The notes beneath the pieces were generated by a model. It saw only the letters and a list, made by a program, of their open reading frames with translations, searched no databases and had not been told where the DNA came from. A stretch of 18,834 nucleotides of DNA, taken from Mytilinidion resinicola. Lineage: Eukaryota; Ascomycota; Dothideomycetes; Mytilinidiales; Mytilinidiaceae. A program made the translations under genes and the position numbers. Below are positions 8,894 to 17,113 of this stretch, piece by piece (position 1 is the first letter of the stretch; each line of letters opens with the position of its first letter). The stretch covers positions 1,941,313-1,960,146 of the forward strand of contig NW_022985445.1 of NCBI RefSeq assembly GCF_010093595.1. Direction: 5' to 3'.

Positions 8894-9346
8894 ATGCCCC
8901 TCCGGCCGCCCCCTAGGGCCGCCACGCGTCCGTAGAGGAAGAGGACCAGGCACGTGGAGGAACATCGCATCTCCGGCGAGCTCGTAAGACTACTGCTCGT
9001 GCAGATTGCGACACCGGCTAGCTAAATTACTATGGCAGGTGTCTCTACAGGCACGCCGGCGGTCGAGCGGACTATTGTAGTATTCAACAATTCTATGCAG
9101 TTCACATATACAGCACCAGACCTCTCCGCCGGATAAGCAGGCACTCTAACAGCGACCCAGGGCTCTATTTCCTTAGTCCCTGACAGTTAAACAGCGCTTG
9201 AGGATGGCCCTCTGTCTACTCCTGAGGAGGAGGCTGTTCGTGGTAAAGGAGAATTTTTAGGTGTAAGACCTTGGTACCATAGTGTATACGGCGTTCCTTT
9301 TAATCAGCAATTAAGAGGCGGCTATCTAGGCGCTTTCCGCTTCTAG
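8894..9346 (+). pseudogene. Decayed ORF inside the inverted-repeat element
   Basis: From ATG 8894 one frame runs 151 codons to TAG 9344-9346 with four internal stops (TAG, TAA, TAA, TAA). It has protein-like stretches such as GELVRLLLVQIATPAS and EEEAVRGKGEFLGVRPWYH. The stops are compatible with C->T changes from Gln codons. I do not recognise the family. It may be the relic of the product of the host element or an unrelated passenger. Confidence 0.3.
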
Positions 9347-9376
9347 ACTAGCTAGAGTAGATAGAGTAAATAGACT

Positions 9377-9388
9377 GTTGTTGTTGTA

Positions 9389-9390
<2 letters not shown>
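9377..9390. repeat. LINE target-site duplication, left copy
   Basis: gttgttgttgtata here is repeated exactly at 10669-10682. The two copies bracket the LINE fragment, one beside its 3' tail and one beside its 5' truncation point, as produced by target-primed reverse transcription. Confidence 0.8.
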
Positions 9391-9423
<33 letters not shown>

Positions 9424-9725
9424 GGTTCTATTAGGCCGGTTTAGCTCCCGTTAGGGTCCATGCGGCAGTGCTATCTAGGTTTTATTTACAAGGGGAAACC
9501 GTTCGCTCTATAGCGGTCGGGTGAAAACCTTGTTTTCTACAGTGTATAACGCCTTGCGTTCCTTTTTGTTTCTACGCGGCTGTGGGGGACGCGTGGCAGC
9601 TCTGTAAGCATCACCACGGAGTAAGCCATCTTGATGCATTCTCCAGGATCGATCCGGTGTCCGTAGGGCCTAGGTTCCAGGGTCGTACGGTGTCCAGATT
9701 GTTGGTAAGGTCCGGGGTCCGCGTT

Positions 9726-9760
9726 AGGGCACGCGTGCTATTACTGTACACGCGTGCCCT
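9726..9760. other. 12-bp perfect stem-loop in the LINE 3' UTR
   Basis: Arms AGGGCACGCGTG (9726-9737) and CACGCGTGCCCT (9749-9760) pair perfectly around an 11-base loop. It is GC-rich and lies about 300 bp from the LINE 3' end. It could be a structural signal for the element's own reverse transcriptase, as 3' stems are in some LINEs. That role is inference only. Confidence 0.55.
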
Positions 9761-9972
9761 TTTCTCAAAAGCAGAGACACTGAATTGAAGGACAATAGGA
9801 AATTGGGGGGGGGGGGGGGGTTGCCCTGTTGCGGGCGTACCTGGGGGCTATGCAATGTGCATGCGTGTATGCGTGCAGGCGTGCAGACGTGGGGCAGGTA
9901 TCGTATGTGGCCGTGCCTTAAGGGGGGGGATAGGGATGAACGATTTGGGCTTATTCTGTTCTTAGGGCGTGG

Positions 9973-10668
9973 CTATACAAGTCGGCTGGGCTGTATAGCC
10001 AGCTTTTCCGTTGCCATCTCTCTAGCCATAGAGAGGTAGGGTAGGAGGTCTGTCTGGTGCAGGAACCATTGCGAAACGGCCTTATTTCCCTTGTGGTCTT
10101 TGTACAGCTGCATGTACGTCCTTGTTCTGGCCTTAAAAAACATATCGCCTCTGCCGTTGCGGTGTCGTTCGCAGTGCATTACTACGTGCTTTGGGGACTG
10201 TAGTATATGCCCACAGGGGCACGCGGGCGTAGGGTGATTGGGCACCCTCATGCGGTGCAGGTATGCATTGAGCCCTATGTGTTCCGTTCGTAGGAGCGTA
10301 ATAATCGAGCTCTCGGCTTTGGTGAGCTTGTGGTGTTTAGCTGCCTGACTCTTATTCCGCTTCGTGTTGAGGGCCGGCGTAGGGGGGCCCCTTCGTTTCT
10401 TCCTGTAGGCCTCCCATTCGTCCCTCCACCTTTCCTCGTACGCTTCCTGTATTGCTCCTCGTCGTGAGAGCTTGTACGAATCGTCTAACTGCCCTTCGTG
10501 CCTCGGGGCTAGTGCTGTGGCCTTGACCGCGAGCCTCTTCAGTACGTCGCGCCGGCTCGGCTCGTATTTAGGCGTTTTCCTAGGCTTATAGTGTCTCCTA
10601 ATGGTGTCTCTGATAGTGGGGCACGTGGTCTCAATGTGCTCTCTAGCTTGGCCCACGCGCGTGCGGTC
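9973..10668 (-). pseudogene. LINE reverse-transcriptase polyprotein, C-terminal end only
   Basis: An open frame enters from the truncation point at 10668 and ends at TAG 9973-9975, leaving about 231 residues. It holds no catalytic RT or RNase H core. What remains is the basic linker (RRHYKPRKTPKYEP) and the C-terminal zinc-knuckle region. There, EHIGLNAYLHRMRV precedes CPCGHILQSPKHVVMHC, the C-x-C...H...HC pattern that closes many fungal Tad-type ORF2 proteins. No internal stop is present, so the insertion is fairly young, but the fragment cannot be functional by itself. There is no real start codon; the frame is truncated at the 5' end. Confidence 0.75.
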
Positions 10669-10682
10669 GTTGTTGTTGTATA
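10669..10682. repeat. LINE target-site duplication, right copy
   Basis: This gttgttgttgtata is identical to 9377-9390 and marks the 5' truncation junction of the LINE. Confidence 0.8.
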
Positions 10683-10684
10683 TA

Positions 10685-10728
10685 TATACATCCTATCCGA
10701 TTCGTGTATACATCCTTTCTGATTTGTA
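10685..10728. repeat. Imperfect 22-bp tandem repeat
   Basis: Two adjacent units begin tatacatcct. They differ at about five sites, mostly C/T. The repeat lies within the inverted-repeat element, between the LINE and the right terminus. Confidence 0.5.
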
Positions 10729-10867
10729 TAGCTTTGCCGTTTAACGCATCTAATAAGCGAGTGAATATAATTGGTGGAACAATATTAATACGGGCCGGAG
10801 CTAGGCTAAATCTAAGTGGGCTTATATGCAGCAAAAAGGGGGTTATGAGTAGTCTTGTCCTTAATAA

Positions 10868-11253
10868 ACCCCCTACCTATAATTCCGCGGGGATAGAGAG
10901 CTACTAGCCGTATCCTAGATATCTATAGTAAGGTATATTAGGATCAAAGGCCGGCCCGGAGCTTATCGGACGTGTTGAATAAGGGGGTGCCACTGGTCAC
11001 GTGTAACGTCTCCATAATTCATATGGCTAGCCACCGCTTTTGCAAGGCTCAGGAAGAAAAGCCTATACGCGGTGAGTCCAACAGGCACACTTTTATAACG
11101 TTGGATCGAGTATTCTTGGATGCTTTGAAAGATAGACCCGGAGTATCTTGAGTGGGTACTTAGCGCGAAAGATCGTCTTACGACTAACTCCGCCCAAAGC
11201 GCCTCAAATACCAGGCGTTTGAGTCTGGCGGCCTTTTGCTATATCGCCTGTGA
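10868..11253. other. Spacer, nothing firmly recognised
   Basis: There is no coding frame of note and no second copy of any segment within this window. The last 30 bases lead into the kinase fragment, but the upstream glycine loop and catalytic lysine region of a kinase could not be read in any frame. Confidence 0.4.
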
Positions 11254-11436
11254 ATGAATTCAGTGCCAAAGAAGCTGTTCAAGACCTCTCGTGAAGTGAC
11301 CGTTCAATCGAAGCTTCCGCATCGGAATATCCAGCCTCTAATTGAAGTGAAAGCGACCGAAAGATCCATGGATCTTGTTATGGAGTACCCTTCCGGTGGT
11401 GAGCTGGGTATGGAGAACTTTCGGGGACATGTTTAA
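11254..11436 (+). pseudogene. Protein-kinase N-lobe fragment
   Basis: A 60-codon frame reads KKLFKTSREVTVQSKLPHRN, then IQPLIEV and LVMEYPSGGEL. This is the alpha-C helix, the 'L.H.NI..L.EV' strand and the hinge region of a Ser/Thr kinase (subdomains III-V), most like fungal CAMK- or Chk-type kinases. The glycine-rich loop, the VAIK lysine, the HRD and DFG motifs and the whole C-lobe are absent or out of frame. Downstream, stops appear in all forward frames. It is therefore a relic, not an active kinase. It might also be a small exon of a larger gene, but no flanking exon could be found. Confidence 0.55.
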
Positions 11437-12167
11437 GAAGCATCGGCTAAAGCAGTTGGCAGACCAACTCGGAACAATGGGCGAGAATGCGTTGTGGTAG
11501 ATTGGTGGTTGGGGAAATTCTAGCAGAGCAGCACTAAAAGAACGACTCCGATCTTGAAAGGGCCATTATAAGGCTGAGACATGTGAACCAATGCATATCA
11601 GTGGTTGAGAGCTAAGCATTAGTGGACGCTGCCTTTTCCAGAGAGGGCTTGCTAGTAAGCGAATTGAGAGAGAGAAGAAGCGAGTGCATCGACGAGGTAG
11701 CTGCTCGAAGAGATAGGCTCTACTTGCTAGATTCAAAACAAGATGCGTAAAGACGGGCATTTGCAGTGCATTTGGGGGGAAATGGAGTCGTCCTGGGTTA
11801 TGACAGTACCGTTACGCTCGACATCTTCTTGGATCTCTTAATTAGTCTATGTCAGAGGCTGAAATCTTGCTACCAGTGTCTTCGGCACTCATGAGAGGAA
11901 ACAGTGATTCAGTACTAACCAAATGAGGTAGTCTGCTGGAGAATGATATACGGTATGAGGATAGCTCTGAAACATACATTTTTGAGGAAGATGTTGAGAT
12001 TGTCGCACGATTTTCATTCCTCCGGAGGGTGGTCTAACTTTTTTGGATTTGTGATTATTCTAGAAACAGATTGGGATTTGCGGTGGGCAAGTGGGTAGGT
12101 CGTTGAATTACACTATTTAATCCATCTCCTCTTCATTCGGCTTGGCGTTGTCATGAATCGCAGTCCG
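11437..12167. other. Gene-poor stretch with one relic frame
   Basis: The only suggestive frame is 11849-12037 (+), 63 codons with one internal TGA. It includes an acidic run, SSETYIFEEDVEIVARFS, that looks protein-like. It has no recognised family and may be the decayed remainder of the kinase gene or of another gene. Nothing else is seen. Confidence 0.3.
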
Positions 12168-14008
12168 TTACAGATGCGGAACTCCGAGCTTGTTGAAGAC
12201 GAGATTTACCATACTTCAGACGCCTTGGCCCAAGATCATTCCACTGGCAACACACATCATTGTGAAATGACTGATTGAGGTCTTGCGTCGAAGAATGCAG
12301 AAGACGAGGCTACCTAAAACCCGCGGAAGAGTCAAGGCCGGAGGAATGTACATGCCTAGAAAGAATTATCAGCGTTTTACATCCCCTAAGACCGAACATC
12401 CTGGCATTTACCAACAGTTACAGCAATGCCGGAGGGTATGAAGTCTTGCCGCCACGTGTCTTCGCCAACGATACGAAGAATCCCGGATATAGCTCCCACC
12501 AGGGTAGTTGCGAGGGCAAAATTGAATACCTGAGGAGGTAGTCCGCGTTTGTAGATAAGTTTTGCTGTAATAAGCCACATGTGCCCGTCGGGAATTGCGT
12601 ACTCGTCACCGGGGAAGTTTTTCGCCGAGGTGTAAAGCCGATATAGAAGTGTGGCCACAATTGCGCCAGAAAGCGAGCCGATGACTTGACCGTAAAAAAC
12701 AGCTCTTGGTGGAGTTCTGGTCATATGAGCTGTCTTCGACCAAGCCATGTGTTGCGATGCCTGCCACGCTCCGGCTTCAACGACACCGCCCATAGCTATG
12801 TTATACATTATATGACCAGAGACTGAGGGTGGAATAAACAGCCTCAAGATGCACTGAGCGGTCCGGCCTGTAACTTTTAGTGAGAGGGTATTTTAGTTGT
12901 CGTGAATACTCACTAATGGCGACAAGCCCAGCGCTGTCTACCTGCCCGAAACATCGCATCGAAATGAAGCTCGCGGGAAGTACTATAATCATAACAACGA
13001 CTATTGCCAATATCGGGAGGGCGCGGGGAAATATACGGTACAATGAGACTGCACAGACGATAAATATCAAAGGGTACAAGCAGCTCGTTAATAAGGCTGT
13101 GTTGCGGCTTTTCTGAGGCCACACGTCATCTCTGCTAGGCTTCTGGTTACCAGTACTGTTTTCATCGGTCGTAGAATGTACTAGCTGAAGGAGCGGTGTT
13201 CTTTCGTTGGGTAGGCCATTGGAGAAGTGTTTCGCAGATAGCCAGACACGGCATCGAAGTATGCTTGAAAATATAGGCTTGGAGACGAGCCAGCCTAGCC
13301 CTACCGCCGAGTCGCCAAGTATAAACCCTATTCCGATCCAGAGAATCCATCCTTGGGAGCCCGTGTTCCAGTCTCGAACAGGACCAGGTGCCCATCCTTT
13401 ATGATAGGCAATTGGTGAGAGGATAGCCCAGCCAAAGATGCAGCCAATCAAAATGGCAACATTGATAGCTGGTTTGATGATCATGCCGAATCCAAAGTAA
13501 GCAGGTGACAGGTTGAAGCTCCAAGCCCAGTTATCTGCTAAACTTTGTCCGAACACTGGTAAATTCGTCATTATCGGAATGAAATAAGACAACAGCGTCT
13601 GTTGAAGTCAGTCGTAATCAGCTAGCTTGAATAGTTAAAAAGTGCAATGGAACATACAAAAAGCGAAGAGCCAGTGAACGCGGTCATCATTGCCCTTATT
13701 CCAATGGATTGGTCAAAGTTGGCGTATTCATCAGCTTTGCTGGCGTCTTCGCTAACATCCACGCGAGGTCTATTGTGGTCCGGGACGTGGGAATCGATTT
13801 CATCTTCGACTCGGCCTCCTGGCCCATCCTCGAACTGATTTTCGCTTGCGTCTAGGTTCGCGAGGGTGCCTGCTTGAGGATCGCTTGCTCTTGCGGTGAT
13901 GGACTTGTCACCGAACAAGACTCCGATGAGCAATCCAGTAGCAGTAGCAGAGGGGAATTGAAGCTTTTGTTGCAGCAAGAGAAGCCTCCTAAAGGGTGCA
14001 GCCGCGAC
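12168..14008 (-). pseudogene. OPT-family transporter, truncated by a copia insertion
   Basis: Four exons read leftward: 14008-13658, 13598-12914, 12867-12412 and 12355 down to TGA 12216-12218. Introns have donors GTATGT, GTGAGT and GTAAAT, and all junctions keep frame. About 544 codons remain. Family landmarks are FRRLLLLQQKLQFPSATATG near the start, PIMTNLPVFG, ILSPIAYHKGWAPGP, LRLFIPPSVSG, MGGVVEAGAWQASQHM, PGDEYAIPDGHMW, and IPSGIAVTVGMYIPPALTLP across the last intron. Oligopeptide transporters are multipass plasma- or vacuolar-membrane symporters for peptides, metal chelates or glutathione. The N-terminal part is missing because the copia LTR begins at 14009, within the codon series VAAAPFRR. 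A TGA at 12216 stops the frame 15 codons before TAA 12168-12170; the intervening codons still look like the family C-terminus. It is probably inactive. Confidence 0.85.
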
Positions 14009-14218
14009 TGGCAGCTGGATGCACCCCCTAGTGCGTAAGAACTAGTGTATTTGATACTGTACTAGAACGCTACTGCTACGCTGCTGCTACGCTCCTGTCA
14101 CTTCTCCTTGTTTCACCATGTTCCACTCCTACCGTCTTCCAACTATATAGCCACTCGCTAGAACCTCAATACAACTCATGTCTCCCTCACTGATTCTCCC
14201 TTCCTACGCCAGCTACCA
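14009..14218 (+). repeat. 5' LTR of the copia element
   Basis: The 210-bp LTR starts TGGCAGC and ends GCTACCA, nearly inverted (one mismatch in seven). Bounds are set by homology with the solo LTR at 3077-3293, by the primer site directly after, and by the abrupt end of OPT coding sequence at 14008. Confidence 0.75.
14144..14149 (+). promoter_or_regulatory. LTR TATA box
   Basis: ctatatagccact lies about 70 bp before the LTR end and is conserved in the solo LTR at about 3219-3230. It is the probable core promoter for the genomic transcript. Confidence 0.5.
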
Positions 14219-14231
14219 GTTATGAGCCCGG
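14219..14231 (+). other. Primer-binding site for a half initiator tRNA-Met
   Basis: GTTATGAGCCCGG starts immediately after the LTR. It is complementary to the anticodon stem-loop of initiator tRNA-Met (..GGGCUCAUAAC..). Copia-type elements use an internally cleaved half tRNA-iMet rather than the 3' CCA end, and this is the same arrangement. Confidence 0.8.
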
Positions 14232-14371
14232 AATAACGCACGCCGTTCCACATCACTATCCTCCTACGTACATCTATATATACGTTTCCAACGTTTCCAA
14301 CGAACATTTCCTGGCTAGGAACACGCAATTCATCAGTATATCGATAATCGTTCATTCGAATAGCTGTCGAT

Positions 14372-17113
14372 ATGGAGTCATCATCAATCAAGCTATTATC
14401 TACAACTCAGGTCATCTTATCATCCGGACCTGATTGGAAGCTATGGATCAATCAAATCCGAACCCTTGCGGAATGCCATCAAATCTGGGAATATATCGAT
14501 CCGGATTCCGAAAACAGGCCTACAAAGAAAGCGCCTACCGAGCCAACAATCCAAATGGTGAAAGAAAATGCGCCAGCAGATGCCAGCATCACCATCCTCA
14601 ACGACGACGAATACAAGACGTACGAACGATTGACAAAACAATACACTATCAATGAAAAAGCGCACAACAAGCACGCCACTGCCCTCTACGCGATCCAGAC
14701 AAAAATCAACGAATCCGTAGTCGTTGCACTACAATACTACTACACCGGAAAACCCGTATGCGAATGGCTGCAAATCCTTAGGAACGCTATTGCCCCATCA
14801 GATCAAAATCGGAAACTACGAGTCGCTGCGCAGTACAACAGGCTACTATCACCACCAAGGAATCAGAACATCGACGTTTGGATGGCTAGTTTCTTACTAG
14901 CTTACAACGCTGCCAAGGAAGAGAACCTACCTGATGTCTCTGGAGACCGAGCAGTGCACAACTTCCTACACGTAGTATCTACGTTGCAGCCCGAATTCAC
15001 AACCTACTGGAAACAGAAGGTCCAGAATGCGTTGGCTAAGAATAAACCACTGCCCACGGTTGAACAACTACACGGAGCCCTGCGCAACGATCGTGACGAG
15101 AACGCAATCCAACGAGGAAAGGCCCCATTCACGGCATTAGCAGCATTCAACACAACGTTCCAAGGAAAATCTCAACAAGATGCATCATCAACATCTACAA
15201 CAATCCGTGATCGCGAGGTGCCGATGTGCGTATGCAGGAAACGACATTTCTATAGTAGATGCTACTATCTAAACCCAACAATCAAGCCCTCGTATTTCAA
15301 GCTGGTGCCAGAAATGGAACGAGAAATCCAACAGAAACTAGCCACAAACGAACGGCTACGAACAACCGTACAAAACGCCATCAAGAAGGGCAGTAGCCCT
15401 GGCGGACAGCCAGCTACGTTTCCAGCTACGTTTCCAGCTACGGATCCAGCCACGGATTCCGCCACTACTACGGCTACGGGCCAGAGATTCTCAGGTGCTA
15501 TCACAAAAGGATCCTACAACGTGTCACAGGAATATCATCTACGTGATAGCGTTGTACTCGATTCGGGCACTACCGTGCACGTGATAAACGATGCATCACG
15601 ATTCATCTCACCAATTCGTCCGCCACCAAAAGGGGACTTCCTATTCGCAGGAGGAACGCGCCAGCCAATTCTAGGATACGGATCTGCACTTGTTCATTGT
15701 ACAAACAATGCTGAACTAACCCTAATTGAGGCTGCCTACTGCCCGGCAATGCAGACGTCTCTTGTAAGCGTCAAAATGCTGAAAAATCGAGGAATCTACT
15801 GGTCCAGCGAACACGACAAGTTATACAAGAAAAACGGAAACAACATCATCTTCCTGGCGCACGCCATAATGATTCATGACCAATGGGTTCTTGAATACGT
15901 GCCACCAGCCCAGCACGCCGCATTTCCAACTACGGGCATCACTACGGCCCTGGAAACGGCCCTTCCTACGGGCATCACTACGGCCCCGGAAACGGGCATC
16001 ACTACGGCCCCGGAAACGGCCATCACTACGGCCCCGGAAACGGCCATCAGCACGGCTCCAAATCGCATCAATCGTCGATCGGCCAAGCAATCAGATAGTA
16101 CAACAGACGGAATCACCTGGCACCTACGGCTAGGGCATCCAGGTCCAGAAGCTATGGAGGCCCTAGGAACATCAACGGACGGAGCAATTCTTCGAGGTCC
16201 AACAACTGTGGAATGCGAAGCTTGCGCAGTATCAAAAGCTACAAAAGTAACATCACGGCGACCTGTCACACGCGCGGAACGTCCGTTTGAACGAATTCAC
16301 ATCGATTTCGTGCATATGACAGTAGCATACAACGAGAACCGGTACAGTGCGCATTTCCTATGCGATCGAACCCGGATGACCTACGTAGATAACTGTACTA
16401 CTAAGGACGAATTTCCCCGGCTAGTTATTCGATTTGTGAACTGGGTTAAATGCCGTTATCCTGGATGCCGCATCCAGTTCATCAAAACAGACAATGAATC
16501 GTCACTTTCTACAATTGACAGTACTAGGCCCTTGGCCCAATTCCTATTAGATGAGGGAATCACCGTGGAATCGTCACCACCGCATAATGCAGCACCAAAC
16601 GGCGCAGCAGAACAATCAGGATACCGGATTGTAACAAAGGCCAGGACCGCCTGTATACAGTCTAAACTGCCGGAATCACTATGGCCAGAAACGTTCAAAT
16701 TCGCTGCCTACGCGATGAACAGGACCCCTAACAAACAGTTCAACTGGGCATCACCGTTCGAAGAACTACAACGGTGCCTGGGGTTTCCTAGGCCAGCAAA
16801 ACCGAACATCTCGCATCTACGCGCGTACGGATGCAGGGCCTATCCATTGATTCCTAATATTCCAAAATTGGAAAAAATGCAGCCCCGTGCGCACGTAGGA
16901 TACCTTGTAGGCTATGAAGCTACGAATATCTATCGCATCTGGATTCCAAGTGAACAAAAAGTTGTACGAACAACAGATGTTACATTTAACGAGAAGGTAT
17001 TCTACGAGCCACGAACACTAGATCTATCTGCTAGGCTACGCCAGCCAGTGGAAGAAATCCTGGAGTGTATTATAGTACAGCCCAAGCCCCAGTCACTAGC
17101 CACTAGCCAGTGA
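14372..17113 (+). CDS. Copia gag - protease - integrase polyprotein
   Basis: The 913-residue frame has a 153-nt leader after the LTR. Gag occupies about 1-320 and contains a zinc knuckle CVCRKRHFYSRC near 285-297 (C-x-C-x3-H-x4-C). The aspartic protease has its DSGT at 397-400. The integrase zinc finger is WHLRLGH (H584, H589) with CEAC (C615, C618). The catalytic core carries D645 (HIDF), D707 (KTDNE) and E747 (AAEQS). The integrase C-terminal part reads GYLVGYE and YRIWIPSEQKV near 845-870. Protease cuts the polyprotein; integrase inserts the cDNA. The frame ends at TGA 17111-17113, earlier than a normal copia polyprotein, because of the 7-bp duplication just before it. Low-complexity linkers separate gag from protease and protease from integrase. 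Confidence 0.93.
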   Translation: MESSSIKLLSTTQVILSSGPDWKLWINQIRTLAECHQIWEYIDPDSENRPTKKAPTEPTIQMVKENAPADASITILNDDEYKTYERLTKQYTINEKAHNKHATALYAIQTKINESVVVALQYYYTGKPVCEWLQILRNAIAPSDQNRKLRVAAQYNRLLSPPRNQNIDVWMASFLLAYNAAKEENLPDVSGDRAVHNFLHVVSTLQPEFTTYWKQKVQNALAKNKPLPTVEQLHGALRNDRDENAIQRGKAPFTALAAFNTTFQGKSQQDASSTSTTIRDREVPMCVCRKRHFYSRCYYLNPTIKPSYFKLVPEMEREIQQKLATNERLRTTVQNAIKKGSSPGGQPATFPATFPATDPATDSATTTATGQRFSGAITKGSYNVSQEYHLRDSVVLDSGTTVHVINDASRFISPIRPPPKGDFLFAGGTRQPILGYGSALVHCTNNAELTLIEAAYCPAMQTSLVSVKMLKNRGIYWSSEHDKLYKKNGNNIIFLAHAIMIHDQWVLEYVPPAQHAAFPTTGITTALETALPTGITTAPETGITTAPETAITTAPETAISTAPNRINRRSAKQSDSTTDGITWHLRLGHPGPEAMEALGTSTDGAILRGPTTVECEACAVSKATKVTSRRPVTRAERPFERIHIDFVHMTVAYNENRYSAHFLCDRTRMTYVDNCTTKDEFPRLVIRFVNWVKCRYPGCRIQFIKTDNESSLSTIDSTRPLAQFLLDEGITVESSPPHNAAPNGAAEQSGYRIVTKARTACIQSKLPESLWPETFKFAAYAMNRTPNKQFNWASPFEELQRCLGFPRPAKPNISHLRAYGCRAYPLIPNIPKLEKMQPRAHVGYLVGYEATNIYRIWIPSEQKVVRTTDVTFNEKVFYEPRTLDLSARLRQPVEEILECIIVQPKPQSLATSQ
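15407..15478 (+). repeat. In-frame minisatellite between gag and protease
   Basis: Short units coding for PATFPAT, DPATDSAT and TTAT are repeated, with DNA units of the form ccagctacgtt or ccRcYacg in 12-bp steps. It keeps frame and falls exactly in the linker between zinc knuckle and protease. Confidence 0.7.
15926..16060 (+). repeat. In-frame 24-bp minisatellite between protease and integrase
   Basis: Units coding for GITTAPET or AITTAPET (atcactacggccccggaaac) occur about four times, with degenerate copies at both sides. Unit length is a multiple of three, so copy-number change keeps the frame. Confidence 0.8.
17094..17107 (+). repeat. 7-bp tandem duplication CACTAGC that shifts the pol frame
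   Basis: CACTAGC occurs back to back at 17094-17100 and 17101-17107. Seven bases shift the frame by one. Upstream coding runs in the gag frame to TGA 17111; downstream coding is open in the next frame from 17100 on. A single copy would make the two frames continuous. Confidence 0.85.

Larger units (their letters stand above)
9391..10668 (-). mobile_element. 5'-truncated Tad-like LINE with (TAA)n tail
   Basis: On the minus strand the insertion starts abruptly inside coding sequence at 10668, passes the ORF end at 9973, continues through about 550 bp of 3' UTR and ends in a pure (TAA)11 tail. That tail is (TTA)11 on the plus strand, 9391-9423. A 14-bp duplication flanks it. 5' truncation, a simple 3' tail and a 14-bp TSD are the hallmarks of LINE retrotransposition. 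The 3' UTR includes a 16-base homopolymer (G on plus, 9805-9820) and a strong stem-loop at 9726-9760. Confidence 0.85.
8726..10860. mobile_element. Inverted-repeat DNA element split by a LINE
   Basis: The terminus at 8726-8806 matches the reverse complement of 10759-10860. The first 24 or so bases (GGACAAGACTACTCATAACC and on) are identical, then the right end has an extra 21 bases or so, then about 52 bases agree with two or three mismatches. Flanks TTAATTA (8719-8725) and TTAATAA (10861-10867) look like an imperfect 7-bp duplication, which would suit a hAT-like element. Without the inserted LINE the element would be about 840 bp. It begins 18 bp after the neighbouring MITE ends. Confidence 0.7.

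Noticed and set aside
9582..10039. Two adjacent plus-strand ORFs
   Set aside because: They are antisense to the LINE 3' UTR and ORF end, and one runs through a 16-base G homopolymer.
12153..12278. Small plus-strand ORF of 41 codons
   Set aside because: It is antisense to the last OPT exon, whose family residues are clear.
17100..17113. Ty1-like programmed +1 frameshift
   Set aside because: No CTTAGGC-type slip site is present, and an exact 7-bp duplication explains the shift more simply. Kept as an alternative only.
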